Origin: Calditrichota bacterium
GTDB taxonomy: Bacteria > Calditrichota > Calditrichia > Calditrichales > Calditrichaceae
Reading direction: 5' to 3'
DNA: 64,000 bases
Assembly: GCA_003854985.1 (NCBI GenBank)
Contig: RQOG01000024.1
Span: 1-64,000 of the forward strand
Shown here: positions 1-9,321 of the stretch, piece by piece
Layout: each line of letters starts with the position of its first letter
How positions within the stretch are numbered: position 1 is the stretch's first letter
Notes under the pieces: generated by a model
What the model was told of the DNA's origin: nothing
Databases searched by the model: none
The model's input: only the letters and a program-made list of their open reading frames with translations
Translations under genes and position numbers: made by a program

Positions 1-383
1 AATTAAAGGAAATCATCAATAATTGTGTACCCGAACGTTTTGACGTTAAAAGTTATGCCCGGATTTTCCATGCATGAAGAATCGAAGTAAATAATGAACT
101 TGGCGAGCTGGCAGCGGCGCTTGATGCATCTTTAAAAATATTAAAGAAAGGCGGCAGGCTGGGAGTAATCTCTTATCATTCGCTTGAAGACAGGATGGTA
201 AAGGATTTTATATATGAGAATGAACATCCCTGTCATTGTCCGCCTGAAATACCTGTTTGTGTTTGCGGAAAAAAGCCGGTAATGAAGCGGATTAAACCTT
301 TTTTAATCCGGCCGGCGGAAGAGGAAATCAAAGCTAATCCCAGGGCCAGGAGCGCCCGCTTTAGAGTGGGAGAAAAATTATGA
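1..383 (+). pseudogene. rsmH: RsmH (MraW) 16S rRNA methyltransferase, 3' end, with in-frame stop
   Basis: This is the 3' part of RsmH, the SAM-dependent enzyme that N4-methylates C1402 of 16S rRNA and usually opens the division/cell wall cluster. The gene starts before the window; about 126 codons are present, read from base 3. The family's C-terminal signatures are clear: RIEVNNELGEL, then ISYHSLEDR, then the closing NPRARSARFR. An in-frame TGA at 75-77 breaks the first block exactly where leucine is normal (RIFHA-stop-RIEVN). One T-to-G change from TTA would create it. The rest reads without damage, so a consensus error or very recent mutation is likely. The stop overlaps the ftsL start (ATGA), as in an intact operon. 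Confidence 0.9.
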
Positions 384-760
384 TAAAAAAGAAGAAAAAA
401 AATCTGCCAATCAGAAAAAAAATAATTGCTCTTGCCGTTCTCTTTGGTATGGTGCTGATTATATCGCTCAGAATGTATCAGGGATTCTATGTGGATCTTT
501 TGATGAAAGATTTGCATCAACTGGAGCAGGAGAAGAAACAGCTTTTGAGTGAGACCAATAAATTAAAGGCCGAGGTGTACCGGCTGAAAAATGTGGACAG
601 GATTTATAAGATCGCCGGAGAGAAGTTTGGATTGGTTGTAAATAATGATCCTGCGCATATTATCAAAATAGCGGAGTATGATGAATTTGAAACCGTAAAA
701 AAGAATTTTGCAGAGCGAAATAAAGAAAAATTGAAATTGAATGTTGCCGGAGTGCATTAG
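380..760 (+). CDS. ftsL: FtsL-like cell division protein
   Basis: This is a small bitopic membrane protein of 126 residues in the standard ftsL position between rsmH and ftsI. A lysine-rich cytoplasmic tail (residues 2-14) precedes one membrane segment (about 15-32). A heptad-rich, Glu/Lys/Leu-rich coiled coil follows (about 38-72), and then a short tail. FtsL pairs with FtsQ/DivIB and FtsB/DivIC in the divisome and helps activate FtsW-FtsI. The sequence itself is poorly conserved across bacteria, so the call rests on architecture and gene order. The ATG overlaps the rsmH stop by four bases, implying translational coupling. Confidence 0.85.
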   Translation: MIKKKKKNLPIRKKIIALAVLFGMVLIISLRMYQGFYVDLLMKDLHQLEQEKKQLLSETNKLKAEVYRLKNVDRIYKIAGEKFGLVVNNDPAHIIKIAEYDEFETVKKNFAERNKEKLKLNVAGVH

Positions 761-762
761 TT

Positions 763-2844
763 TTGTTAAACAGGGATGATAAAATTAACCGTCTGCGTCT
801 CAGTATACTTGTTGTTATTATTGCCGGGTTCTGGGGCGCACTGGAAATAAATCTGTTTCGCATACAGATTGTAAACCACGACCGGTTAAGCCGGATTGCA
901 TATAATCAATATGAAAAAAGAATCATCCTTCCTGCCAGAAGAGGTTCTATCTGCGACCGGAATGGTCATTTAATGGCTGCGACTTCGATTCATTACGACA
1001 TAGCGGCTGATCCTAAAATGATTAAAGATAGAGGAAAAGCGGCGGCGTGTTTTGCGCGTGTTTTTAATAAATCCGAATCCTATTTCCGGGGTCAGCTCAA
1101 AAAAAATACGCATTTTATCTACCTGGAAAGAAAAGTTGACAAAAAAAAGGTTGATAAAATTTTGGCTCTTAATGATCCGGGGATAATTATCCTGGATAAT
1201 TTTCGTCGCGATTACCCCTTTGGATCCGACGGGGGGCAGCTGCTGGGATTTACCGATACGGATGATCATGGCATCAGCGGGCTGGAATTGATTTTTGAAA
1301 AAGAACTGGCCGGGGAAGCCGGCGAGGCTGTTTTACAATATGACGGCCCCCGGCGCGTGTTTTATAACGCCGATTATCCTATCAGAGCTGCGCTGTCCGG
1401 CAATGATGTTTTTCTGACCATCGATAAGAATATTCAAACCATCGTAGAAGATGAACTTGAGTCCGGCGTAAAAAATGCCCATGCGGCAACCGGCATGGCC
1501 GTGGTGCTCGATCCTTATAGCGGAGCCGTGCTGTCAATGGCTAACTATCCGCGGTTTAATCCTAACCGGCAGGAAGATTATCCGCTTAATGTAAAGCGCA
1601 ACAGGGTGATAACCGATGTGTTTGAACCGGGTTCAACGCTTAAAATTTTCACCGCGGCTTCTTTGTTGCAGGACCGGTTAAGGAACACGGATGATATTGT
1701 TTTTTGTGAAAATGGCAGCTACCAGATTTATGATCGCAGATTTACGGATACCAAAAAATATGGCTGGTTAAGTTTCCGGAGAGTGGTGGAAAATTCATCC
1801 AATGTGGGAATGATTAAATTAAGTGCGGATCTGCACCCAAAGGTTTTTTTCCGGTATCTGAAAAATTTTGGTTTTGGCGAGAAAAGTCTGATAGAGCTGC
1901 CCGGTGAAGCGGCCGGTTTTTTAGAGCAGCCCATGAATTGGTCCGGCATTTCCCGGGCGTCCATTTCAATTGGTTATGAGATCGGGGTTACGGCTTTGCA
2001 AATGACTGCCGCCTATGCGGCCATCGTGAACGGTGGTTATTTGTATCGTCCGTTTGTTGTAAGTCATTTGCGCACCCTGGAAGGTGATATTATAAGAAAA
2101 ACAGAGCCCGAAGTTATCCGGCAGGTTATTTCTCCGGAAGTAAGCGATATCCTTAAAAATTTAATGCTGGGTGTGGTGCAAAGAGGAACAGGAACCAGGG
2201 CGGCTTTACAACAGATTAATGTCGGTGGAAAAACCGGAACGGCAAAAAAATATGATCATAAAAGAAAACAGTATCTGAATGACCGCTATCTGGGATCTTT
2301 TGTAGGTTTCGCATCTTACGAACAACCAAAATATATTTGCGCTGTTTTTATAGATGATCCCAGAAACGGTTATTACGGCGGCGAAGTGGCAGGACCTGTT
2401 TTTAATAGAATCATTCACAGGATTTTTAATCTGCAGCAGGCTCCGCAACTACCTATACTGGCCGGGCAGGATCGGGAGGAAAACAGAACGGCCAATCCGA
2501 TTTCCGATCTTCCTGAACTGGCAGGATTTAATATAAACGCGGCGGTGGCTTTATTAGATGAAAAAGATATTAAGTACGAAATCGCCGGCCGCGGACAGTA
2601 TGTAAAAGATGTTGCAAAAGATAAAAATCATCTTGTTATCAAGACCGGACCGCTTCGGCTTAATTCCGACAGAACGCCAAATTTAGTGGGATTAACCCTG
2701 AAGGAAGCGCTTAACCGGTTAAACCTGGAGAAATTTAAAATTGCTCTGGAAGGCGATCGCAGCGGCATCATCACCATGCAAAGTATAAAGCCCGGAACCA
2801 TGGTGGAACAAAGAACAACCTTAACTGTAAGATTGGCGAATTAA
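763..2844 (+). CDS. ftsI: FtsI / PBP3-type peptidoglycan transpeptidase with two PASTA domains
   Basis: This is the septal class B penicillin-binding protein (693 residues) that crosslinks peptidoglycan at the division site with FtsW. A membrane anchor lies at about residues 13-33 and the PBP dimerisation domain at about 55-200. The transpeptidase domain carries all three active-site motifs: STLK with nucleophile Ser291, SSN at 345-347 and KTG at 490-492. The C-terminus adds two PASTA repeats (about 575-635 and 640-693), common in Gram-positive PBPs and some FCB bacteria but absent from E. coli FtsI. The start is TTG, two bases after the ftsL stop; no ATG lies close by in frame. The neighbours on both sides are division and Mur genes. 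Confidence 0.97.
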   Translation: MLNRDDKINRLRLSILVVIIAGFWGALEINLFRIQIVNHDRLSRIAYNQYEKRIILPARRGSICDRNGHLMAATSIHYDIAADPKMIKDRGKAAACFARVFNKSESYFRGQLKKNTHFIYLERKVDKKKVDKILALNDPGIIILDNFRRDYPFGSDGGQLLGFTDTDDHGISGLELIFEKELAGEAGEAVLQYDGPRRVFYNADYPIRAALSGNDVFLTIDKNIQTIVEDELESGVKNAHAATGMAVVLDPYSGAVLSMANYPRFNPNRQEDYPLNVKRNRVITDVFEPGSTLKIFTAASLLQDRLRNTDDIVFCENGSYQIYDRRFTDTKKYGWLSFRRVVENSSNVGMIKLSADLHPKVFFRYLKNFGFGEKSLIELPGEAAGFLEQPMNWSGISRASISIGYEIGVTALQMTAAYAAIVNGGYLYRPFVVSHLRTLEGDIIRKTEPEVIRQVISPEVSDILKNLMLGVVQRGTGTRAALQQINVGGKTGTAKKYDHKRKQYLNDRYLGSFVGFASYEQPKYICAVFIDDPRNGYYGGEVAGPVFNRIIHRIFNLQQAPQLPILAGQDREENRTANPISDLPELAGFNINAAVALLDEKDIKYEIAGRGQYVKDVAKDKNHLVIKTGPLRLNSDRTPNLVGLTLKEALNRLNLEKFKIALEGDRSGIITMQSIKPGTMVEQRTTLTVRLAN

Positions 2845-2854
2845 GGATCATCAG

Positions 2855-4309
2855 ATGACTAAAACGATAACGGATCTGTTAAAAAACATTGACGCGGAGA
2901 TACCGGAAAATGCCCGTCTGTTAAATATAAACGCGCTTCAGTTCGATTCACGGAAAGTAGGGAAAGACGACTTATTCTTTGCCATTCCGGGATATAAAAC
3001 CGATGGCCATCAGTATTTACAGTCCGCCGAAAGTTCCGGAGCCTGCGCCGCCGTCGTCGAAAAAAGAATGCCGGGCGTTAAAATACCGCAGATTGTTGTT
3101 AAAAATGCCAGACAAGCGATGGCTTTTGCGGCGGCCGGTTTTTACAGCGAAGCGCTGAATACCATGAAACTGGTTGGAATTACGGGGACGAATGGCAAGA
3201 CAACCACATCCTTTCTGATCAGAAGCATATTGAATGAGGCCGGATTATCCTGCGGATTAATCGGAACCATTGCCTATGAATTCGGCGGTCAGAAAAAAAA
3301 TGCCTGGAATACTACGCCTGAAGCCATTGATCTTTATAAGATGATCAGCCAGATGTATGAGGCGGGTCAGAAGGCCTGTGTACTGGAAGTATCGTCGCAT
3401 GCCCTGGCACTGCAAAGAGTGGCCGGGCTTTGTTTTGACGCCGGTGTATTCACAAATCTTACCCGCGATCATATGGATTTTCATCCGGATGAAGAAGAGT
3501 ATTTTCAGACTAAGCTTAAGCTTTTTGATTTGCTTAAATCCAACGGCAAAGCAGTTGTCAATGCCGATGACGCCTATGGCCGGCGGATTCAGAAAGAAAA
3601 AATCACGGATGCCGTCAGTTATGGATTTTCGGAAAAGGCCATGATCCGGTTATTGGACTGGAAAATGGATATTAAGGGTATGCAGTTGCAAATATCCGAC
3701 GGGGAACAAACAACCAGGATTGATACAAAACTTATCAGCAAATTTAATACAGAAAATATACTGGCCTCATTTGCCGCCGGTATGGCGCTGGGTATTTCTG
3801 CCGCCATAATTAAACAAGGCATTGAGAAAGTTACCCGTATACCCGGCCGTCTGGAAGTTCATCAGATAAGTCCGGGAATCGCCGCCGTTATCGATTACGC
3901 ACATACGCCGGACGCCCTGCAAAAAGCGCAGGAAGCGCTCAAAGCCCTTGTAGAAAAAAGATTAATCGTTGTCTTTGGGGCCGGCGGCGACAGGGACAGA
4001 GGCAAAAGGCCGCTGATGGGCGCCGTTGTGGAAAAATTAGCCTATCTGCCTATCGTTACATCCGATAATCCGAGAACGGAAGACCCGCAACGCATTATCA
4101 ATGATGTGCTGTCGGGTATGTCTGAAAACTCTGAAAAAATAATCATCCCGGACAGGAAGAAAGCCATTTACGAAGCGGTAAAAATCGCACAACCGGGCGA
4201 TTTGATTCTGATAGCGGGAAAGGGGCATGAGACTTATCAGGAGATAAACGGAAAACGGTTTGATTTCGATGATGCGCTGATCGTACAGGAAGCGGCAAAG
4301 AATGTCTGA
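2855..4309 (+). CDS. murE: MurE UDP-MurNAc-tripeptide synthetase, meso-DAP type
   Basis: MurE adds the third amino acid to UDP-MurNAc-L-Ala-D-Glu in the cytoplasm, using ATP. The 484 residues have the usual three Mur ligase domains. The ATP loop GITGTNGKTTT is at about 108-118. The amino-acid selectivity motif DNPR is at 404-407; in well studied MurE enzymes this motif marks meso-diaminopimelate as substrate, whereas lysine enzymes differ here. DAP is therefore the predicted crosslinking residue of this organism, in keeping with a diderm wall. The gene follows ftsI by ten bases and overlaps murF by eight. Confidence 0.97.
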   Translation: MTKTITDLLKNIDAEIPENARLLNINALQFDSRKVGKDDLFFAIPGYKTDGHQYLQSAESSGACAAVVEKRMPGVKIPQIVVKNARQAMAFAAAGFYSEALNTMKLVGITGTNGKTTTSFLIRSILNEAGLSCGLIGTIAYEFGGQKKNAWNTTPEAIDLYKMISQMYEAGQKACVLEVSSHALALQRVAGLCFDAGVFTNLTRDHMDFHPDEEEYFQTKLKLFDLLKSNGKAVVNADDAYGRRIQKEKITDAVSYGFSEKAMIRLLDWKMDIKGMQLQISDGEQTTRIDTKLISKFNTENILASFAAGMALGISAAIIKQGIEKVTRIPGRLEVHQISPGIAAVIDYAHTPDALQKAQEALKALVEKRLIVVFGAGGDRDRGKRPLMGAVVEKLAYLPIVTSDNPRTEDPQRIINDVLSGMSENSEKIIIPDRKKAIYEAVKIAQPGDLILIAGKGHETYQEINGKRFDFDDALIVQEAAKNV

Positions 4310-5687
4310 TGTGTTGATAAATGATTTGGATAAAATTGAGGGATTTAAAATGCTGAATACGGAATCATTAAGGTCAAACAAGGAATTTCGTATTGATTTA
4401 AGCACCGATTCACGAACATTAAAAAGCGGACAAACTTATTTAGCCATCCGCGGCGAGCAGTTTGACGGTCATGATTTTATTGAACAGGTTTTTCTAAAAG
4501 GGGCGCAGTTGGCCATTGTGGATTCTGAGTTTATTAAGAAGAATATGTATAGCTATCCTCTTGTTGTTGTGCCGGATACCATCAAAGCCTTGCAAAAAAT
4601 GGCCGCCGGTCATCGGGATAAATTTAAAATTCCGATAATCGGATTAACCGGTTCCAATGGTAAAACAACAACCAAGGAAATGATTGCTCATGTTTTAGGA
4701 AGCCGCTTTAATGTGCATAAAACAAACGGGAATTTGAACAATCATATCGGTTGTCCTCTGACTGTACTGGGTATTAAAACCGGTCATGAAGCCGCTGTTA
4801 TTGAGATGGGTACAAATCATCCCGGAGAAATAGACGTTTTAGCAGACATTGTGCGCCCGGATCACAGCCTGATAACCAATATCGGTGAAGCGCATATTGA
4901 ATTTTTTGGATCGAAGAAGGCGATTTTCAAAGAAAAAAAGTCGGTCTTCGATAGTACAAAACCCGGCGGTAAAATATATATAAACCTGGATGATCCTTTT
5001 TTATCCGGGTATCAACATGACAATTGCGTCAGCATTACCTATTCGATGAAGGTAAAAGCGGATATTATGGGCCGGTTGAATGACATTACACCGATGGGAT
5101 TTCCGGTGTTTACCGTTAACGACAAAACAAAAGTCCGACTGCAGACCGCCGGTATTCACAATGCCCTGAACGCCTTGTCTGCCTTTGCCCTGGCTATGCA
5201 GTTTGGAATGACCGAAAACGAAATAAAGGATGCGCTGGAAAGTTTTATTAGCTATGATAAGCGTCTGCAAATTTCGGATTATAATGGCATCATGATAATT
5301 AATGACGCTTATAATTCCAATCCGGATTCTGTTGCCGCCGTTCTGGATTCGGTGCGGAAAATTAAAATACCAGGCAGAAAGATAATTGCCCTTGGCGATA
5401 TGTTCGAGTTAGGAAAGTTCAGCGCAGAAGCGCATATAAGAGTCGTCAAAATGGCCGTTGCCGGTGATGCCGATGAATTGATTCTTTTAGGAAATATGAT
5501 GACCGACGCCGGAAGAAGCGTAAATCATCCTAAAATTAAATGTTTTGAGGATCATGCCGTAGCGGCAGACTACTTAAATGCTTCGCTTGAAAAAGGCGAT
5601 CTTCTTCTGCTTAAGGGTTCCCGGGGCATGGCCATGGAAAAAATACTGGATATCATGGGCATATCGCAAAAACAAGACATTCATTAA
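4302..5687 (+). CDS. murF: MurF UDP-MurNAc-tripeptide:D-Ala-D-Ala ligase
   Basis: MurF joins D-Ala-D-Ala to the UDP-MurNAc tripeptide, the last cytoplasmic step of the stem peptide. The 461 residues show the Mur ligase fold: an N-terminal UDP-sugar domain, the ATP loop GLTGSNGKTTTKE at about 114-126, and a central domain with the NLNNHIG and EMGTNHPGE stretches typical of MurF. The C-terminal domain holds NDAYNSNPDS. The start ATG lies inside the last codons of murE. The supplier of D-Ala-D-Ala, ddl, is not in this window. Confidence 0.97.
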   Translation: MSDVLINDLDKIEGFKMLNTESLRSNKEFRIDLSTDSRTLKSGQTYLAIRGEQFDGHDFIEQVFLKGAQLAIVDSEFIKKNMYSYPLVVVPDTIKALQKMAAGHRDKFKIPIIGLTGSNGKTTTKEMIAHVLGSRFNVHKTNGNLNNHIGCPLTVLGIKTGHEAAVIEMGTNHPGEIDVLADIVRPDHSLITNIGEAHIEFFGSKKAIFKEKKSVFDSTKPGGKIYINLDDPFLSGYQHDNCVSITYSMKVKADIMGRLNDITPMGFPVFTVNDKTKVRLQTAGIHNALNALSAFALAMQFGMTENEIKDALESFISYDKRLQISDYNGIMIINDAYNSNPDSVAAVLDSVRKIKIPGRKIIALGDMFELGKFSAEAHIRVVKMAVAGDADELILLGNMMTDAGRSVNHPKIKCFEDHAVAADYLNASLEKGDLLLLKGSRGMAMEKILDIMGISQKQDIH

Positions 5688-5701
5688 CTGAGAAGTTGAC
5701 T

Positions 5702-6805
5702 ATGCTGGCTGATTTTTTATATCAATTTAAAGGTTATTTTTTCGGATTTAATATTTTTGGCTACATCACCGTGAGGGCCGCGCTTTCGGCTATTACGGCG
5801 CTTATTATTGCCTGGTGGGTAGGGCCAAAAATTATCCGCATGCTGAAAAAATACCAGATCGGCGAGGAAATAAGAATAGAAGGGCCGAAATCACATCAGG
5901 CTAAAAAAGGCACGCCAACTATGGGCGGACTCATTATTCTATTGTCAATTATCGCGGGCACTCTATTATGGGCGGATTTAACTAATATTTATCTTCTGTT
6001 GATTTTCGTCGCGACCATTACCATGGGTATTGTCGGGTTTATTGATGACTATATGAAATCTATTCTTAAGTTTAAAAAAGGGCTTATAGCCAGATACAAA
6101 TTAATCGGACAGATATCGCTTGGTTTACTGATAGGAGCGGTTATATACTGGCATCCGTTTTTTGAAGGATTGCATTCCAATACCAGCGTTCCTTTTTTTA
6201 AAAATTTGGAAATTGATTTCGGCCTGTTTTATATCCCGCTCGTTATTTTTGTTATAGCCGGAGCCTCCAATGCAGTGAATTTTACGGATGGTTTAGACGG
6301 CCTGGCATCCGGTCTGGCCGCCGTTGCTTTCATCGCTTTTGCCGGCGTTGCTTATGTAACCAGTAATATCAATTTCAGTAATTATCTTAACATAATTTAT
6401 TTGCCGGGTACTGAGGAAATCGCCGTTTTTTGTTTGACGGTATTCGGGGCGGCTATCGGATTTCTATGGTATAATACCTATCCGGCGCAGGTTTTTATGG
6501 GAGATACGGGATCGCTGGCTTTGGGAAGCGCATTAGGCACGGCGGCGATTCTGCTAAAAAAAGAACTGTTATTATTGTTAATCGCCGGTATTTTTGTTCT
6601 CGAGGTTGTTTCCGTAATCATTCAAACCCTGTATTTCAAGTACACAAGAAAAAAATACGGTGAAGGACGGCGCGTATTCAGAATGGCGCCCATCCATCAT
6701 CATTTCGAGCTATTAGGCTGGCATGAAAGCAAAGTTGTAGTCCGTTTCTGGATTATAGGTATTCTGCTGGCCCTGTTGAGTTTGAGTACATTTAAAGCAC
6801 AGTAA
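5702..6805 (+). CDS. mraY: MraY phospho-MurNAc-pentapeptide transferase
   Basis: MraY is the polytopic membrane enzyme that moves phospho-MurNAc-pentapeptide from UDP to undecaprenyl phosphate, making lipid I. About ten membrane segments are visible. The catalytic motifs are present: GFIDDYMK (the DD pair), NFTDGLDGLASG, FMGDTGSLALG, and the cytoplasmic PIHHHFE loop. I take the ATG at 5702; a TTG two codons earlier at 5696 is in frame but less likely. Length (about 367) matches the family. It lies 14 bp after murF. Confidence 0.96.
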   Translation: MLADFLYQFKGYFFGFNIFGYITVRAALSAITALIIAWWVGPKIIRMLKKYQIGEEIRIEGPKSHQAKKGTPTMGGLIILLSIIAGTLLWADLTNIYLLLIFVATITMGIVGFIDDYMKSILKFKKGLIARYKLIGQISLGLLIGAVIYWHPFFEGLHSNTSVPFFKNLEIDFGLFYIPLVIFVIAGASNAVNFTDGLDGLASGLAAVAFIAFAGVAYVTSNINFSNYLNIIYLPGTEEIAVFCLTVFGAAIGFLWYNTYPAQVFMGDTGSLALGSALGTAAILLKKELLLLLIAGIFVLEVVSVIIQTLYFKYTRKKYGEGRRVFRMAPIHHHFELLGWHESKVVVRFWIIGILLALLSLSTFKAQ

Positions 6806-6810
6806 AATTG

Positions 6811-8145
6811 ATGGAAGTTAGAGATAAGAAAATAACAATTTTAGGCGCTGCCCGTAGTGGTGTGGCTGCCGCCAGGTTACTGAAAGCGAAAGGCGCGAAG
6901 GTCTTTGTCAGCGATATTATGGAATATGCGCTTAAAAAAGATATTGCGAAAGAACTGGAATCGGAAGGCATCCCGTTTGAATTCGGCGGACACAGCGGCA
7001 AGGTCGGGGAATCTGAATTTATCGTGTTAAGTCCGGGTATTCCGGTTAAATCGGAATTTGTGCGAAGTCTTATTGCTAAAGGAATACCTGTTTATTCGGA
7101 AATTGAAATTGCTTCCTGGTTTTGTCAGGCGCCGATGATTGCGGTTACCGGTTCGAACGGGAAAACCACCACCACCACTTTGATCGGCGAAATGCTTAAA
7201 AAATGTTATCCGGATGCGATTGTGGCCGGTAATATCGGCTTTCCCTTTTCGGCCTATGTCCAGGAGAGTCATAAGGAGACGTGGGCGGTAATTGAGGTTT
7301 CCAGTTTTCAGTTGGAGACTATCGACCGTTTTCATCCTAAACAGGCGGTTGTATTGAATTTTGCACCCAATCATTTGGACCGGTATGATAGTTATGAGGA
7401 TTATCTTAAGGCAAAATGGCGCATAAAAAAAAATCTCAATTCCAGGGACCATTTAATCTATAATGCGGCGGATGAAAAACTCAGCGAATGGGCGCGGAAC
7501 ATCGCAGCGGTAAAATTAGGGTTTGACATCGATGGCGATGAAAAAGAGCAGGCGTATTATAAAAACGAGTCAATTTATGTCTTTGGCCAAAAGCTGATTG
7601 ATAGTAAAGATATGATTTTAAGAGGCAGGCATAATTATATGAATGCCATGGCAGCCGCTCTGGCGGCAAGCAATGCCGGTATTTCTATTGATCAAATCCG
7701 GGAAACGCTTACCACATTTAAAGGTGTTGAACACCGTCTGGAAATGGTGCGTGAAATCAACGGGGTAAAATTCGTCAACGATTCGAAAGCCACAACGGTG
7801 GAATCATTGTCTTTTGCCCTGCAAAGTTTTAATACGCCGGTTATACTGATTGCCGGCGGAAAAGATAAGGGCAGCGATTTCACCCGACTAAATGATTTAA
7901 TTAAAAAACATGTTAAAGAACTTGTTTTAATTGGTCAGGCGGCGGAAAAGATGACGGAAATATGGCATAAACTGAAACCGGTGCATCATCCGGAAACTTT
8001 AGAGCAGGCTGTGGAAACGGCTTTTAAACTGGCCGCCCCGAATGATGTGGTGCTTTTATCGCCGGCTTGCGCCAGTTTTGATATGTTCAGCGATTTTGAA
8101 GATCGCGGCAGGCAGTTTAAAGCGATTGTTAACGGGTTAAAATAA
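6811..8145 (+). CDS. murD: MurD UDP-MurNAc-L-Ala:D-Glu ligase
   Basis: MurD adds D-glutamate to UDP-MurNAc-L-Ala. An N-terminal Rossmann-like domain starts with ITILGAARSG, the ATP loop AVTGSNGKTTTT is at about 111-122, and the C-terminal domain carries FVNDSKATTVES and the family's closing LLSPACASFDMF. At 444 residues the length is normal. A TTG at 6808 is immediately upstream of and in frame with the ATG at 6811; the ATG is preferred. It sits between mraY and ftsW in the canonical order. Confidence 0.96.
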   Translation: MEVRDKKITILGAARSGVAAARLLKAKGAKVFVSDIMEYALKKDIAKELESEGIPFEFGGHSGKVGESEFIVLSPGIPVKSEFVRSLIAKGIPVYSEIEIASWFCQAPMIAVTGSNGKTTTTTLIGEMLKKCYPDAIVAGNIGFPFSAYVQESHKETWAVIEVSSFQLETIDRFHPKQAVVLNFAPNHLDRYDSYEDYLKAKWRIKKNLNSRDHLIYNAADEKLSEWARNIAAVKLGFDIDGDEKEQAYYKNESIYVFGQKLIDSKDMILRGRHNYMNAMAAALAASNAGISIDQIRETLTTFKGVEHRLEMVREINGVKFVNDSKATTVESLSFALQSFNTPVILIAGGKDKGSDFTRLNDLIKKHVKELVLIGQAAEKMTEIWHKLKPVHHPETLEQAVETAFKLAAPNDVVLLSPACASFDMFSDFEDRGRQFKAIVNGLK

Positions 8146-9321
8146 ATGAATCCGAATAACGGCAAAATAGATTTTTACCTGGCGGGTACGATTGTTATAC
8201 TTCTATTGATCGGAATGATTATCGTATTCAGTGCCAGCTCGATGATGGCTCAGAGCAATTACGGCACCATGGTTTATTTTTTCTGGAAGCAGATTATATG
8301 GGCGATTCTGGCGATTTTTACGATGGGTATTTTCTACAGGATTGACTATCGCATCCTTAAAAAAAATAAACGGCCCCTGTTTGGGATACTCATTACGATC
8401 GCTTTACTGGCAGGACTCTATGTTTTAGGCAGTAAAATCAATGGCGCCCGCCGCTGGTATTCGCTCGGATTTATGAATTTTCAGCCATCGGAATTCGCCA
8501 AACTAACCCTGATTATTTATATGGCCTATTTTCTGGCGTCGAGGGGTGAAAAACTACGTGATTTTAAATCGGGACTTTTACCTTTGGTAACGGTGCTGAT
8601 AAGCATAACCGCCCTGGTGATTTTCCAGCCAGATATGAGCACCGCAATGATTCTGGCGGCTGTATCCGGAGTAATGCTATTCCTGAGCAGGGCAAAACTA
8701 AGGCATATTGTTTTACTTTTATTGCCGGTAGTGCCGCTGATTATCTTTGTTCTGCAAACTAAAAAATATCAATTAGTACGTATATCAAGCTGGCTCAGTG
8801 CATGGCATGATCCGATGCAAAATGCTTATCAGGTTAAGCAATCCCTTATCGGTCTTGGCCGCGGCGGTTTCTTCGGGCAGGGTTTGGGACACAGCAAGCA
8901 GAAATTTTTCTTTTTGCCGGATTCGCATACCGATTTTGTCTTTTCAATTTTTGGTGAAGAATTCGGTTTTATAGGCACCAGCATTATTCTGGTTTTATTT
9001 TTGGTGATTTTTTACCGGGGAATGCGTCTTGCTTTCAGGGCGCCGGATGCATTCGGTAAATTTTTAGCGGTTGGTATTACAATAAATATCGTATTGGTCG
9101 CTTTTATCAATGCCTCTGTGGTCAGCATGCTGCTGCCGGCAACAGGCATTCCAATGCCTTTTTTAAGCTATGGCGGATCAAATCTTTTGTTTTTGGGCGT
9201 TGGCGTGGGAATTTTGCTGAACATATCCAGACAGACGGAAGAGAGAAGAATGTCTTCCAACTGGAGTGAATTCAGCAAGAAACGGGAACAATTTTTTCGG
9301 ACGGTAATAACCGCAGACTAA
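8146..9321 (+). CDS. ftsW: FtsW septal SEDS glycosyltransferase
   Basis: This SEDS-family polytopic membrane protein of 391 residues polymerises lipid II into septal glycan together with FtsI. About ten membrane helices are visible, with the SEDS hallmarks NGARRWYSLG, FQPSEFAKL, FQPDMSTAM, the large loop ending in LPDSHTDFVFSIFGEE, and the late PMPFLSYGGSN. The assignment as FtsW rather than RodA follows from its place between murD and murG; the window has a separate rodA beside mrdA. The ATG immediately follows the murD stop. Confidence 0.95.
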   Translation: MNPNNGKIDFYLAGTIVILLLIGMIIVFSASSMMAQSNYGTMVYFFWKQIIWAILAIFTMGIFYRIDYRILKKNKRPLFGILITIALLAGLYVLGSKINGARRWYSLGFMNFQPSEFAKLTLIIYMAYFLASRGEKLRDFKSGLLPLVTVLISITALVIFQPDMSTAMILAAVSGVMLFLSRAKLRHIVLLLLPVVPLIIFVLQTKKYQLVRISSWLSAWHDPMQNAYQVKQSLIGLGRGGFFGQGLGHSKQKFFFLPDSHTDFVFSIFGEEFGFIGTSIILVLFLVIFYRGMRLAFRAPDAFGKFLAVGITINIVLVAFINASVVSMLLPATGIPMPFLSYGGSNLLFLGVGVGILLNISRQTEERRMSSNWSEFSKKREQFFRTVITAD

